From NCBI RefSeq assembly GCF_900119485.1, contig NZ_FPJZ01000004.1:13773-77772 (forward strand): a stretch of 64,000 nt of DNA, written 5' to 3'. Each line of letters starts with the position of its first letter. The stretch's first letter is position 1. The stretch comes from Thermoactinomyces sp. DSM 45891 (GTDB lineage: Bacteria; Bacillota; Bacilli; Thermoactinomycetales; Thermoactinomycetaceae). This document shows, in pieces, positions 26,441 through 35,746 of this stretch. The notes below the pieces were generated by a model, which was given only the letters and a program-made list of their open reading frames with translations, did not search any database and was not told the origin of the DNA. The position numbers and the translations under genes are program-made.

Positions 26441-27730
26441 TTATACCCTTTCATCACGAATAATGAAAACCGTCTGATATTCCGGTGTAAAATGATCTCT
26501 TAAAACAGCTTCCAAATCATGACGCGTAAGGCTCTCTAATGTCGAAACGATATCAAAGAAATTCATACCATTAAACTGGTATCGCGTAAATTCCTTTGCG
26601 ATAAAATCTAGCGAATTTAATGACCGCAAAACAACACCAATTCTTCGTTTAACAGCCCGATCAATTTCCTCATCCGAAAGACCGACTTGTTGATATGTAG
26701 TAATCGTCTCCGTGATTTGGTCCGCTACATGATCTGGATTATTACTATTCCCGCTAATCATCGAGAACCCAAAGCCCCACTCAGCTGTGTAATGAAATGA
26801 AAGTGGGTCATGAAGACTACCAGACTCATATAATCTTTCATACATCTTTGAACTGGGTGAAAATAGTAAATCGAGTACTACCTGAATGGAGAGTTGATGT
26901 TTTAATAAATCCCTTCCTTGCCTTGTAGGATTTTTCTCCTTATACCCAACGACACACTTTGCCATGCTAATTGGCATCGATATCGTTCTTTTTGCAACAT
27001 AAGCAGGCGTTCCTTCAGGTACTACATGACGAATAATTTCTTCCTTAGCTGGGAATTTCTTCGCTGACTGATTCTCCCGTACAAGACTCATTATCTCTTC
27101 GGAATCAACATTCCCAACGATAAATAACACCATATTACTTGGATGGTAAAATGTTTCATAGCATGTAGTTAAGTCTTTTTTTGTAATGGATGTAATCGAT
27201 TCAATCGTCCCACCCACATCAATCCTTACAGGATGTTTCTCAAACATATTTTCAATCACACCAAAATAAGCGCGCCACTCAGGGTTATCAGCATACATCA
27301 TAATTTCTTGTGCAATGATGCCTTTTTCCTTTTCTATGGACCGGCCTGTAAAATACGGATTTTGAACAAAGTTGAGCAAAGTTTTGATATTTTTTTCAAT
27401 ATTCATCATACTAGAAAATAAATACCCAGTCCTTGTAAAGCTGGTAAATGCATTCGCAGATGCCCCCTGTTCGCCAAACGTATAGAAAATGTCCTTCTCT
27501 TCATCCTCAAACATTTTATGTTCAAGAAAATGAGCCATCCCATCAGGTACTTTTATCGGCTCTATCAATCCCCGTGGGATAAACGTGTTATCAATCGATC
27601 CATATTTCGTTGTAAAAGTAGCAAAAGTTTCATGAAACCCTTCTTTCGGCAAGATGTAAACATTAAGCCCATTATCCAATTCTTCATGATATAGTACTTC
27701 ATCTAATTGTGCATAAACCAGTTTCTTCAT
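26441..27730 (-). CDS. M16 family zinc metallopeptidase (catalytic subunit)
   Basis: A 429-residue protein of the pitrilysin/insulinase (M16B) family with the inverted zinc motif HxxEH as HFLEH and the downstream glutamate region (ENMFEKHP). It resembles YmfH. GGAGGTG precedes the ATG at 27730; the frame extends five codons further but that start is worse placed. It overlaps the 3' end of the other M16 gene by 32 bases, so the two subunits are translationally coupled. Location at the end of the lanthipeptide operon suggests that the pair removes the leader peptide from the modified precursor. This is inference from context and from M16B pairs reported for class III lanthipeptides in Bacillota. 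Confidence 0.85.
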   Translation of the reverse strand: MKKLVYAQLDEVLYHEELDNGLNVYILPKEGFHETFATFTTKYGSIDNTFIPRGLIEPIKVPDGMAHFLEHKMFEDEEKDIFYTFGEQGASANAFTSFTRTGYLFSSMMNIEKNIKTLLNFVQNPYFTGRSIEKEKGIIAQEIMMYADNPEWRAYFGVIENMFEKHPVRIDVGGTIESITSITKKDLTTCYETFYHPSNMVLFIVGNVDSEEIMSLVRENQSAKKFPAKEEIIRHVVPEGTPAYVAKRTISMPISMAKCVVGYKEKNPTRQGRDLLKHQLSIQVVLDLLFSPSSKMYERLYESGSLHDPLSFHYTAEWGFGFSMISGNSNNPDHVADQITETITTYQQVGLSDEEIDRAVKRRIGVVLRSLNSLDFIAKEFTRYQFNGMNFFDIVSTLESLTRHDLEAVLRDHFTPEYQTVFIIRDERV

Positions 27731-29006
27731 TCTGTTCACCTCCACCAGTCAAAAAGTAGATGGTATCTAATTTCCATCTATTCGCTGTCCGAATAACATC
27801 TTCTTTCGTTACATAGCTCATTTTCTTGACACGATCTAACACAGAAAGATGACGCATCTCTACGATTTCAGGATAAGCTAACTCGGTAACTCCTAGTGGA
27901 GTATTAATCGATCCGTATAATTGATTAATCAACCATCCTTTTGCTTGCTCCAAATCTCTTTCTGTAAAGTCACCTTGTTGCATAGCTTCTACTTGTTTCT
28001 TGATAATGGTCACAGTCTGATCATATGTTTCAGACTCAATCCCTGCCGATATAAAAAGTACACCTTTATGAGCCTCTAGTTTGGATCCAACAAAATAAGC
28101 CAAGCCGCTCTTCTCCCGAACGTTCATAAACAGTTTCGACGATGGAGAGCCTCCAAAAATACAGTTTGCTATTCTCATAGCGATATAATCATCATCCAAA
28201 AATGTTGTATAGGTACGATAACCCATACATAGTTCCCCTTGCTTCACTTCCTTTCTATCAAATACCACTTTCTCTTCTTCTTTTTCTTTACAATTGCTCA
28301 CAACTTGTTGCCTTCGGACGGAACGCTTACCCCCATACAGGGACGACACTAACTCCTTGGTAGAATCATCATCAAAACTACCCACAATGAATAGATCCAT
28401 GCGATCATGTTGAAGCATTTCCTTATACACACGGTAGATAGAATTAAGACCTAGTACATCTAGATCTTCTACTCGGCCGTATTCAGGCAGACGATACATC
28501 TCCTCGGCAAACAATTCTTCCGTTATTCGCACTGCTGCGTATGCATTCTTATTATCATAGATAGATTGAATTCTCTGTCGCAATGCCCTCTTCTCTTGCT
28601 CAACAATCTCCCCTACAAAAGCACCATTTTCCAAGTATGGATCTGTCACAATCTTATGTAGTAATAGAAGTGCTTCCTGTAACAACGACATCTTATTTAA
28701 TAAAAACCTTTCAGATGCGACATCTATACGAAAAGTAATGACGTGTTGATCACCATTTTTTTGTATATCTGTCATAAGCACAGCGCCATACATATCATCA
28801 AGTTTTTGCTTTATCATCGTTCTATTCGGATAATCAGTTGTTCCACTTTGTAAAATCTCTGGAATCAACGCTCGGGCCGTCACGGTCTCTTCCGATAAAG
28901 GAGAATTGATCTTTAGTATAATAGATGTTGTTTTAAATTTATCTGTTTTCCATAAATGAAGGTGTATATCGCCAAATTCGTGTGTTGTTATCTTTACATT
29001 GTCCAT
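27699..29006 (-). CDS. M16 family peptidase-like protein (non-catalytic subunit)
   Basis: A 435-residue M16B homolog (YmfF-like). It keeps the fold-typical segments (REKSGLAYFVGSKLEAHKG and a YGSINTPLG region) but has no HxxEH in the N-terminal half, so it should be the inactive partner of a heterodimer. It follows the ABC exporter by 11 bases and overlaps the catalytic subunit gene. AGGA precedes the ATG at moderate spacing. Its substrate-binding partner role is inferred from heterodimeric M16B enzymes. Confidence 0.83.
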   Translation of the reverse strand: MDNVKITTHEFGDIHLHLWKTDKFKTTSIILKINSPLSEETVTARALIPEILQSGTTDYPNRTMIKQKLDDMYGAVLMTDIQKNGDQHVITFRIDVASERFLLNKMSLLQEALLLLHKIVTDPYLENGAFVGEIVEQEKRALRQRIQSIYDNKNAYAAVRITEELFAEEMYRLPEYGRVEDLDVLGLNSIYRVYKEMLQHDRMDLFIVGSFDDDSTKELVSSLYGGKRSVRRQQVVSNCKEKEEEKVVFDRKEVKQGELCMGYRTYTTFLDDDYIAMRIANCIFGGSPSSKLFMNVREKSGLAYFVGSKLEAHKGVLFISAGIESETYDQTVTIIKKQVEAMQQGDFTERDLEQAKGWLINQLYGSINTPLGVTELAYPEIVEMRHLSVLDRVKKMSYVTKEDVIRTANRWKLDTIYFLTGGGEQNEETGLCTIR

Positions 29007-29017
29007 CTAATCACATC

Positions 29018-30739
29018 CTATTGAGCGATTATTAAGTTCTGTCCCTCCACAAAATCAGTGTACTTACGATGCGTATTCATCAGCTCATCATGTTTTCCCA
29101 TACCAGTCACTTTTCCTGCATCCAAGAAAACAATTTGATCCGCATTGCGAATCGTCGAAAGCCGATGCGCGATCACTAGAGTCGTACGATTTCTCATCAA
29201 GTTAACCATCGCATCCTGCACTAATCTCTCACTTTCGCTATCCAAATTAGCCGTTGCCTCATCAAGTAACAAAATCTTGGGATTCATGATAAAAGCGCGC
29301 GCAATCGCTATCCGCTGCTTTTGGCCCCCTGATAGCTTGATCCCTCTCTCTCCTACGACCGTATCATAGCCCTCAGGGAGACTACTTATAAAGTCATGTG
29401 CATTCGCTAACTTTGCATAATGAACCAACCTCTCTTCATCCGCATCATCCATACCATACAAGATATTTTCTCGAATCGTTCCATTCATAATCGCACTATC
29501 TTGCATCACATAACCAATCATTTTTCGCCAATTAGATAGTGGGATCTCATCAATTCGAAGTTGGTCGCACGAGATCATTCCATTGTTAAACTTATACATG
29601 CGCTCTATAAGGTGAAACAGAGTCGTCTTCCCAGCACCAGATGGTCCTACAATCGCTGTGATTCGATTCGATTGTGCTGTAAAAGATACATCTTGTAGTA
29701 CGTCAGAATTTTTATAGTACGAAAAAGACACATTGTGAAAACAAATCTGACCATCCATTATCTTCGTACACTCATCCAGCTCATCAACATTCTCTTCTGA
29801 TAAAGAATAAATCTCATACAATCTTTTTGTCGCCCCAGAAGTGGCTTTATATTCCGTAAAAAAGGAAGCTACCGAACTAATAGGTGTAATCGCTTGAATG
29901 ATATAAAAAATAATCGCAACAAATGCCCCTGGAGTAATGGTTCCATCTGCCATGCGCAGCCCCCCATAGCCAAGCAACACAAGTACCATTAACATAATCG
30001 TCCCTGAAATAAGAGGAGAGAAAATGGATTGTAACTTCGCCACTGTTAGATTAAGACGAAATAGAGTTTCTCCTGACTCCATTACACGCTCATACTCTTT
30101 TTTCTCCCCACTATAACTTTTAACTAGACGCATTTCTCCTAATACGCTACTTAATTTTCCAACAAAAGTAGCCATTTCATTTTGCGTTTTCCCCGCTACT
30201 ATATACAGCTTCTTTCCGATCGGTACTATAATCACTGCTAAAATAGGAACCATTACGAGTAATGCCAGAGTTAACCTCCAATCTAAAACGAATAAAAATA
30301 CGATCGAACCAACCACCAACAGCGCTTGGGATATAAACTCTGGTACTTTCTTTGAAACAAAATTATTTAATGTCGATACATCATCTGTTAACCGACTTAC
30401 TGTTTGTCCTGTTCCATTATTATCAAAATAATCAATGGGCAATCTCAAGATATGAGCCCACATTTTTTCCCTTAGTCGATAGATCGTATACTCCCCTAGA
30501 TAGGAGATCATGTAGTGTGCAATACCACTCAGTATCACGTTAATCAAGAACAACCCCACCAATAAAAACACCTTGGTAGCATCGATATGAGATGTAAACG
30601 AATCTATTGTGTTTTTCGTGACCCATGGTACTAAAATCCCTAAAACAGCTGTCAACATCGATACCAAAAAGGCACCGCAAACAACTTTCTTGGGCCATTT
30701 GACCATCCTTATTAAAACACCTACATGGGACCTATTCAT
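29018..30739 (-). CDS. ABC exporter (fused membrane and ATPase domains)
   Basis: A 573-residue half-transporter: six transmembrane helices in residues 1-310, then an ATPase with Walker A GPSGAGKTT, signature LSGGQ, Walker B ILLLDEATANLD and H-loop AHRLSTIR. There is no C39 peptidase domain, so it exports without cutting a leader, which fits a separate M16 peptidase. The ATG at 30739 has GGAGGAG nearby; the frame reaches 13 codons further upstream. It is closely related in layout to BmrA-type and LanT-type exporters. Likely job: export of the lanthipeptide. Confidence 0.9.
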   Translation of the reverse strand: MNRSHVGVLIRMVKWPKKVVCGAFLVSMLTAVLGILVPWVTKNTIDSFTSHIDATKVFLLVGLFLINVILSGIAHYMISYLGEYTIYRLREKMWAHILRLPIDYFDNNGTGQTVSRLTDDVSTLNNFVSKKVPEFISQALLVVGSIVFLFVLDWRLTLALLVMVPILAVIIVPIGKKLYIVAGKTQNEMATFVGKLSSVLGEMRLVKSYSGEKKEYERVMESGETLFRLNLTVAKLQSIFSPLISGTIMLMVLVLLGYGGLRMADGTITPGAFVAIIFYIIQAITPISSVASFFTEYKATSGATKRLYEIYSLSEENVDELDECTKIMDGQICFHNVSFSYYKNSDVLQDVSFTAQSNRITAIVGPSGAGKTTLFHLIERMYKFNNGMISCDQLRIDEIPLSNWRKMIGYVMQDSAIMNGTIRENILYGMDDADEERLVHYAKLANAHDFISSLPEGYDTVVGERGIKLSGGQKQRIAIARAFIMNPKILLLDEATANLDSESERLVQDAMVNLMRNRTTLVIAHRLSTIRNADQIVFLDAGKVTGMGKHDELMNTHRKYTDFVEGQNLIIAQ

Positions 30740-30774
30740 TTCCTCAGCTCCTCCAACGTGAACATCACTACGAA

Positions 30775-31434
30775 TCAAAATTCTTTCTGTTCGTAAATTC
30801 CGATTGAAACCACGTAGGATGCGATGAATATCACAAGAGAAATCCCCAAGAAAAGAATTGAAAACGGTAAATCAGAATGGACTCTAGGAAAATGATTCAT
30901 AATCGCACTACCAATGGTTTCCTCATACAACCAACCACTGAAAAGAAGTATTCCAAGACTTGCAAAAGTACTAAGTGTCATGATTTTCTCTGCTTTTTCC
31001 ACTCCTACATAATAGGTTAGTGGGAATATAACTCCTCCCATAATAAGAGTCATGCCAATACCTTTTAAAACCGACATAAGGGCAGAGTTAGTAAGTACAT
31101 CCTTAGCGAAGAAATCAGCTAACACAAATGAGAGAATCGCCACACAGAAACCCATACATAATAGAATAGAAAAGAAAAGATAATAGCTTTGTATCACACG
31201 GCTTCTTTTCAGTGGCAACGTAATCAAAAATTTGTTCCATCCAGACATAGCCTCAAGTTTTAACCCTTCAAGTACAGGCGAGACCATGATAGCAAAAGGA
31301 AGAAATGCTGCTAGACGTAATGTCTGTTTATAGGGAAGTAAGAGCAAAATAGTAGTAATAACAAAACTTAGTACTAAGGAACCCTTTATACTCTTTTCAT
31401 TTGAATAATATTGATTTAACAATAAGCCTTTCAT
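30775..31434 (-). CDS. ABC-2 type permease
   Basis: A 219-residue integral membrane protein with about six predicted helices (for example GSLVLSFVITTILLLLPY and MGFCVAILSFVLADFF). It overlaps the preceding ATPase gene by four bases (ATGA) and has AGGTG before its start. The fold and pairing are those of two-component ABC-2 transporters (YtrB/BcrA-like ATPase plus permease). In lantibiotic clusters such pairs often give self-immunity, which is the likely role here. Confidence 0.8.
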   Translation of the reverse strand: MKGLLLNQYYSNEKSIKGSLVLSFVITTILLLLPYKQTLRLAAFLPFAIMVSPVLEGLKLEAMSGWNKFLITLPLKRSRVIQSYYLFFSILLCMGFCVAILSFVLADFFAKDVLTNSALMSVLKGIGMTLIMGGVIFPLTYYVGVEKAEKIMTLSTFASLGILLFSGWLYEETIGSAIMNHFPRVHSDLPFSILFLGISLVIFIASYVVSIGIYEQKEF

Positions 31435-32288
31435 ACGTGCGCACCTCGCATTAACAAAAGTGTCACATCGTCAATAGAAAAATCTTTTCTCGCAACCGAA
31501 GAAGTCACTTGCTCTCGATCACATACCAACACATCGACTTGATCGCTCTTTCTTTGGTATCCAACAACCAAACTTGATTCGATTTGTTCAAATTCCTTAT
31601 CTGTACACTGTAATACTGCATATCTCGACATCAGAGTCTCTCTACTAACTTGTAATAAAATCTTTCCTGACTTAATAAAAATGAGAATATCCGCTATCGC
31701 TTCAATATCACTTGTAATATGAGATGACAATAAAATACTACGTTGTCCATCATTCACAAAGCCCTTTAATACCTGCAATAAATCATATCTAACCGACAGA
31801 TCAAGGCCTGCTGTTGCTTCATCTAAAATAAGTAATTTCGCATCATGCGATAAGGCAACTGCTAACGAGAGTTTCATAGACATGCCTCTTGAAAAATGAC
31901 CGATCTTCTTATCTTTAGGTAAAGAGAAGAAATTGATATAATAATCAAATATATATTGATCCCAATTTTGATAGAGCAGACGAAGTACGTTGCCTAGTTG
32001 CTTGATGTTCAACTGCTTAGGCAAGTGCATCTGATCAAAGACTGCACCCACATCTTCCTTAAGATAGGTCTTATTTGAGTCCATCTCTTCTCCAAAAATT
32101 TTGATTGACCCTCCATCTTTCGTTAACGTTCCTAGAATGGCCCCCATCGTTGTTGATTTTCCTGCTCCATTATCCCCGATAAATCCGGCAATAGTACCTC
32201 GTGGAATTGAGAAAGAGACATCTCTTAAAGCTATTTTTCCCTCTGAAAAGCACTTACTCAGATTTTCTACTTCTAAAATTGCTGACAT
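31431..32288 (-). CDS. ABC transporter ATP-binding protein (immunity-type)
   Basis: A 285-residue ATPase: Walker A GDNGAGKST, Walker B LLILDEATAGLD, and an ABC signature altered to FSRGM, as is common in BcrA/YtrB-type subunits. The ATG at 32288 has GGAAGGGGAG before it; a longer frame starting at 32414 would run through the operon hairpin and is rejected. It pairs with the permease that follows. Probable function: immunity to, or transport of, the lanthipeptide. Confidence 0.88.
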   Translation of the reverse strand: MSAILEVENLSKCFSEGKIALRDVSFSIPRGTIAGFIGDNGAGKSTTMGAILGTLTKDGGSIKIFGEEMDSNKTYLKEDVGAVFDQMHLPKQLNIKQLGNVLRLLYQNWDQYIFDYYINFFSLPKDKKIGHFSRGMSMKLSLAVALSHDAKLLILDEATAGLDLSVRYDLLQVLKGFVNDGQRSILLSSHITSDIEAIADILIFIKSGKILLQVSRETLMSRYAVLQCTDKEFEQIESSLVVGYQRKSDQVDVLVCDREQVTSSVARKDFSIDDVTLLLMRGAHV

Positions 32289-32374
32289 ATCTACTCCCCT
32301 TCCACATACTGAATAGAAAAAAAGGATCTCATGGAGTTTTAACCTGAATCCGTCATCCAACACGTATTTAAAGC

Positions 32375-32413
32375 TGTACCATTTAGTTGAAGATCCTTCG
32401 ACTAAATGGTACA
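32375..32413 (-). terminator. Hairpin (attenuator or processing site) after the precursor genes
   Basis: Eighteen-base arms at 32375-32392 and 32396-32413 (17 Watson-Crick pairs and one wobble) with a three-base loop. The minus-strand T-run is short, which suits partial read-through. This would give more precursor mRNA than downstream exporter mRNA, or stabilise its 3' end. Confidence 0.75.
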
Positions 32414-32429
32414 ATCTAATTTATATACA

Positions 32430-32564
32430 CTAGCAGTTGTTACTGATGGTAGACATTCCAGATACTGTGGTTACAGTAGTACGAACAACTACTGTCCAAG
32501 TTCCCATCTCAGGTTGCTCTGAGTTGTTTTCGGAAAGTTTTTGTAAGTCTAATACTTGGTTCAT
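32430..32564 (-). CDS. Class III lanthipeptide precursor, copy A
   Basis: A 44-residue peptide with AAGGAGGTG before the ATG. The leader (about residues 1-21) starts MNQVLDLQKLSENN and contains LDLQ, matching the class III leader signature ILxLQ. The core holds TWTVVVR followed by TTVTTVSGMSTISNNC. Its only cysteine is the last residue. Ser/Thr residues sit at every third position before it (T, T, S, S, S, C). SxxSxxC fits the labionin/lanthionine-forming motif of class III peptides. The protein is identical to copy B, with only three silent codon changes and a different stop. The leader/core border is inferred. Too short for ordinary gene callers. Confidence 0.88.
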   Translation of the reverse strand: MNQVLDLQKLSENNSEQPEMGTWTVVVRTTVTTVSGMSTISNNC

Positions 32565-32594
32565 TCTTTTCACCTCCTTAACAGTCTCATTCAA

Positions 32595-32729
32595 TTAGCA
32601 GTTGTTACTGATGGTAGACATTCCGGATACTGTGGTTACAGTAGTGCGAACAACTACTGTCCAAGTTCCCATCTCAGGTTGCTCTGAGTTGTTTTCGGAA
32701 AGTTTTTGTAGGTCTAATACTTGGTTCAT
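32595..32729 (-). CDS. Class III lanthipeptide precursor, copy B
   Basis: A 44-residue peptide, identical in amino acid sequence to copy A and 165 bases upstream of it. GAGGAGGTG precedes the ATG. It begins 18 bases after the end of the LanKC gene, so all are one transcript. Differences from copy A are silent (one Leu, one Arg and one Ser codon) plus TAA instead of TAG, so the duplication is not brand new but the peptide is conserved. The surrounding ribosome site region is duplicated too. Confidence 0.88.
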   Translation of the reverse strand: MNQVLDLQKLSENNSEQPEMGTWTVVVRTTVTTVSGMSTISNNC

Positions 32730-32747
32730 TCTTTTCACCTCCTCTTT

Positions 32748-35372
32748 TTAATGTACTCCAACCATCGCCTTCGAAGTTTCCATCTTACATCTAGTACCTT
32801 CATAGAATCGATCAATATTTACAATCGGGAGCCAATACAATGGGTTTTCTTGCAGTATCCCTTTCAGCGCTAGTATGATACCAGAGCTACCCGAGAATAG
32901 ATCATCCGACAAGCGAAACCCAAACTGACCAGGGAATGATAAATAGTTCTTTTTGTCGATCAAATGTAGATTCAACAACGCAAGTATATCTTCTGTTTGA
33001 GAATGATACGCTGTATGGTCTTTCCCAATCATTGGAGGTATCACTAGGAAGCTTCCAGCTCCATCGAATAACCCTCCTGTAATAGTAGTTCTAATCTGTG
33101 ATAGATTTGAGATGAACTTCAACTCTTCTTGAAACATTTTCTCTTCACTTACATGATTCAAATACCATATCGCAACCCCTACCCCTATCGATCCTCCTGA
33201 TAAGTAAGGTAATAGTCTACTCCGGGCATCTATTGTGTTTAATGCCTCTAATTCGTTATCTCTAACTGTTTTATTCAAATCTCTCACTACCAACTCAACC
33301 GCTCTAAAATAGTATCCTCTTTTTTTGGTAAGGGCATAAAGCGCTGAATAAAACACCGATACTCCTGACCATCCATCTATCAAACCGATTGGAAGACCTG
33401 TCCAATCTTGGACTGTAAGCTCTTTATTTTCCTCTAAAAAGATACCTATTTTTGTTGCGATAGCTTCGGCTTTCTCTAAAAACTTCGGGTCCAGTGATTC
33501 TAAATAGATACTCGTTAACGCCAAACCAATTCCGGCTAGTCCTGATCTCAGCGTGATATCTGAATCATCTAAGGAGCTATCTATTTCAGAAAAAACACCT
33601 AACGACTCTTCTCTATATCCGCTTTCGTACAACATTCCTGCTATACCCGACTTACCTGTAAACAATCCTGCACTCTCAACCGTATCTATGCTTTTCAGTA
33701 CATATTGTGTAATCCATTGATCGACACCATCATTTGCATATCCCACTCGCGAAAGTGCGATCGCAGCCCCAGCTCCTCCGCTTAAAACGTTTAACTTCCC
33801 ATCATTCTGTTCGTACTGACGTATATCACCGTTTATCAGTCTTATATCCCCAGTTAGATTCGCTTTCATCCCATCACTAAGGCCCTCTATGATGGACAAG
33901 ATATCCTTTTTTATCATAAAGCCATCATCAATGTTATCAACCAATTGGACTTCTTCTCCAAAACCAACTAGATGATCGGTACATTTTTGAATCATGCTTT
34001 TAACAAATTCATGGAAATCATCCCCATATACTTTTTTAATCCACTTGTAATAATTATCGTTTACGTATTGATCAAGACATTCAGAAGAAAGAATCGGTAA
34101 CAAAGAATAACGTACAATTTTTTGTAATGCGAACCAATCCATCGCCCCACTCGCTTTAATTTGCGAATGTACAAACGCAGTTGTGGTCATACCTGGTTTT
34201 TCTTGAGAATGGGTTTGTTTAGCCGTTTCAAAATCAATCAAAGTCACTTGAAGATCTTCTGATATCATAATATTGGCTGGCTGTAAATCACCCATTGCTA
34301 TACCTTGACCATGCATTTCTTCCATAACGACTACCAGTTGCGATAAGATCTTCCCTATTTTCACCCGATAGTCATCTATCGATTTATTTTTCATGAAAGG
34401 ATAGTGGATCGCAATCCATGAATGTAAATCCATTCCTTCTACATGCTCTTCGACAAGGAAATAATGCTCCCATACCTTAAAGTGATCCAGTACATTCACT
34501 ATGCCTTCTACTCTTGCAAGCTTTTCTAGTGCATCGCGCTCTATATTCTGTCTTCCTACTGCATCGACCGAGTTTCCATCTAGACCAGCCTGTGGCCGTG
34601 CTTCTTTTATAATTACCTTTTTGTTATCTGATTTTCTCTCGGCGAGATATATACCTCCACTATTAGTAAAACGAAGAGCCGTATGAATGGTATAAAGATC
34701 AAGCTTGCTTTTCTGATCTTCCTTGTCTGGCTTATCATTTAATGCATCTAGATATTCATCAAACTCTTTAACGAAATTAGGAGCTTGATAAAAAGGAGTT
34801 CTCTCATCTACCGTCAACTCGCCTTTATCGTCTCTGATACATAATTCACCTTTATCATTATAAATGATATTAAAACCACCATATCGATAATAAACGTTAC
34901 TTTTTTTCCAACATTTATCATTTAGGATATAAGGACCTTTTTCATAATGTTTAATCTTTTTATGAAGTGCACCTAGCAGGTGCACAAACTCATTGTCGTC
35001 CTTTGGATATATCGCGATAAACTTACCAGAGCTTGCCCTGCTAGCGCCTTTCGAATTCATTTGAAGAAGCATCTCTATGTTTTTGATGTGCTTAAATGCT
35101 ACTTTATGTTCTATCAAAACCTCGCTTACAGCTTTTAAAACTTGCTCTGCCTCATCCATCGTCGCGCTAACATGTATTTTCCACCCTTGCTCAGGCAAAA
35201 CCTTATCTTTAAACTCATAGTATTTCCAGATCGTTTTTTTATCATCGATAACTACCATATCTGCTATCCGGCCTTCTATAGAGAACTCTTTTGCCGAATC
35301 GATTTCATCTTGCGGTCTATAATACTCAGATCCTCGTTTTAAATAGCCGTGGTATAGCATATCACCTTTCAT
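32748..35372 (-). CDS. Class III lanthipeptide synthetase (LanKC)
   Basis: An 874-residue enzyme: an N-terminal phospho-Ser/Thr lyase-like region (about 1-220), a Ser/Thr kinase (ATP lysine near 256 in VIIKEARP, catalytic loop GDLQPAN at 361-367, DFE at 380-382) and a LanC-like cyclase (about 518-874) with the usual GG-rich helices (LSGGAGA, RSGLAGIG, LFSGSSG). The cyclase lacks the Cys and Cys-His zinc ligands of LanC and of class IV LanL, so class III is the best call. It phosphorylates, eliminates and cyclises Ser/Thr/Cys residues in the two precursors encoded just downstream. I chose the ATG at 35372 (AGGGGTG five bases upstream). Confidence 0.92.
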   Translation of the reverse strand: MKGDMLYHGYLKRGSEYYRPQDEIDSAKEFSIEGRIADMVVIDDKKTIWKYYEFKDKVLPEQGWKIHVSATMDEAEQVLKAVSEVLIEHKVAFKHIKNIEMLLQMNSKGASRASSGKFIAIYPKDDNEFVHLLGALHKKIKHYEKGPYILNDKCWKKSNVYYRYGGFNIIYNDKGELCIRDDKGELTVDERTPFYQAPNFVKEFDEYLDALNDKPDKEDQKSKLDLYTIHTALRFTNSGGIYLAERKSDNKKVIIKEARPQAGLDGNSVDAVGRQNIERDALEKLARVEGIVNVLDHFKVWEHYFLVEEHVEGMDLHSWIAIHYPFMKNKSIDDYRVKIGKILSQLVVVMEEMHGQGIAMGDLQPANIMISEDLQVTLIDFETAKQTHSQEKPGMTTTAFVHSQIKASGAMDWFALQKIVRYSLLPILSSECLDQYVNDNYYKWIKKVYGDDFHEFVKSMIQKCTDHLVGFGEEVQLVDNIDDGFMIKKDILSIIEGLSDGMKANLTGDIRLINGDIRQYEQNDGKLNVLSGGAGAAIALSRVGYANDGVDQWITQYVLKSIDTVESAGLFTGKSGIAGMLYESGYREESLGVFSEIDSSLDDSDITLRSGLAGIGLALTSIYLESLDPKFLEKAEAIATKIGIFLEENKELTVQDWTGLPIGLIDGWSGVSVFYSALYALTKKRGYYFRAVELVVRDLNKTVRDNELEALNTIDARSRLLPYLSGGSIGVGVAIWYLNHVSEEKMFQEELKFISNLSQIRTTITGGLFDGAGSFLVIPPMIGKDHTAYHSQTEDILALLNLHLIDKKNYLSFPGQFGFRLSDDLFSGSSGIILALKGILQENPLYWLPIVNIDRFYEGTRCKMETSKAMVGVH

Positions 35373-35448
35373 ACATTCACCCCTGACATACACTACTATT
35401 TTTTATATTTATAGTACGTACGAAAGCATAGATTTTATAAACAGTTGT

Positions 35449-35583
35449 TTACGTGCGACCGATGCCTTCAGTAGTGATTGGCCCACCACCATTATCTTTA
35501 GGAGGCTTAATGGTTATTGTATTTATTCCTATTAGTAACGCACAACAAGCTATCATCAATAAAGTACAAGAAACTTTTTTCAT
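35449..35583 (-). CDS. Phr-like exported signalling propeptide
   Basis: A 44-residue peptide: Lys-Lys N-terminus, hydrophobic helix (VSCTLLMIACCALLIGI) and a small polar tail ending GGGPITTEGIGRT. This is the plan of Phr/NprX/PapR propeptides, which are secreted, trimmed to a short C-terminal peptide and re-imported to bind a TPR regulator. It lies directly downstream of, and on the same strand as, the HTH-TPR regulator and directly upstream of LanKC. AGGA lies nine bases before the ATG. The mature peptide cannot be defined from sequence alone. Confidence 0.72.
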   Translation of the reverse strand: MKKVSCTLLMIACCALLIGINTITIKPPKDNGGGPITTEGIGRT

Positions 35584-35746
35584 AGATATTCATCCTATCT
35601 GCTAGTTCATTTATCTTCTGTCTTCATGATAATGGAGATCCACAGTTTAATGGAACAAGTAAAATTCATCAATTTATTTGCGATAATAACCCTCAAATTT
35701 CTAAAAACATTTAACCAACTATATCTACACTGACAAACAGCCCTTT

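Noticed and set aside
32289..32414. Longer N-terminus for the ABC ATPase
   Set aside because: It would translate through the operon hairpin; a strong ribosome site and the family start are at 32288.
32748..35372. Class IV (LanL) synthetase
   Set aside because: The cyclase part lacks the Cys and Cys-His zinc ligands that class IV enzymes keep; the precursor leader also has the class III LDLQ motif.
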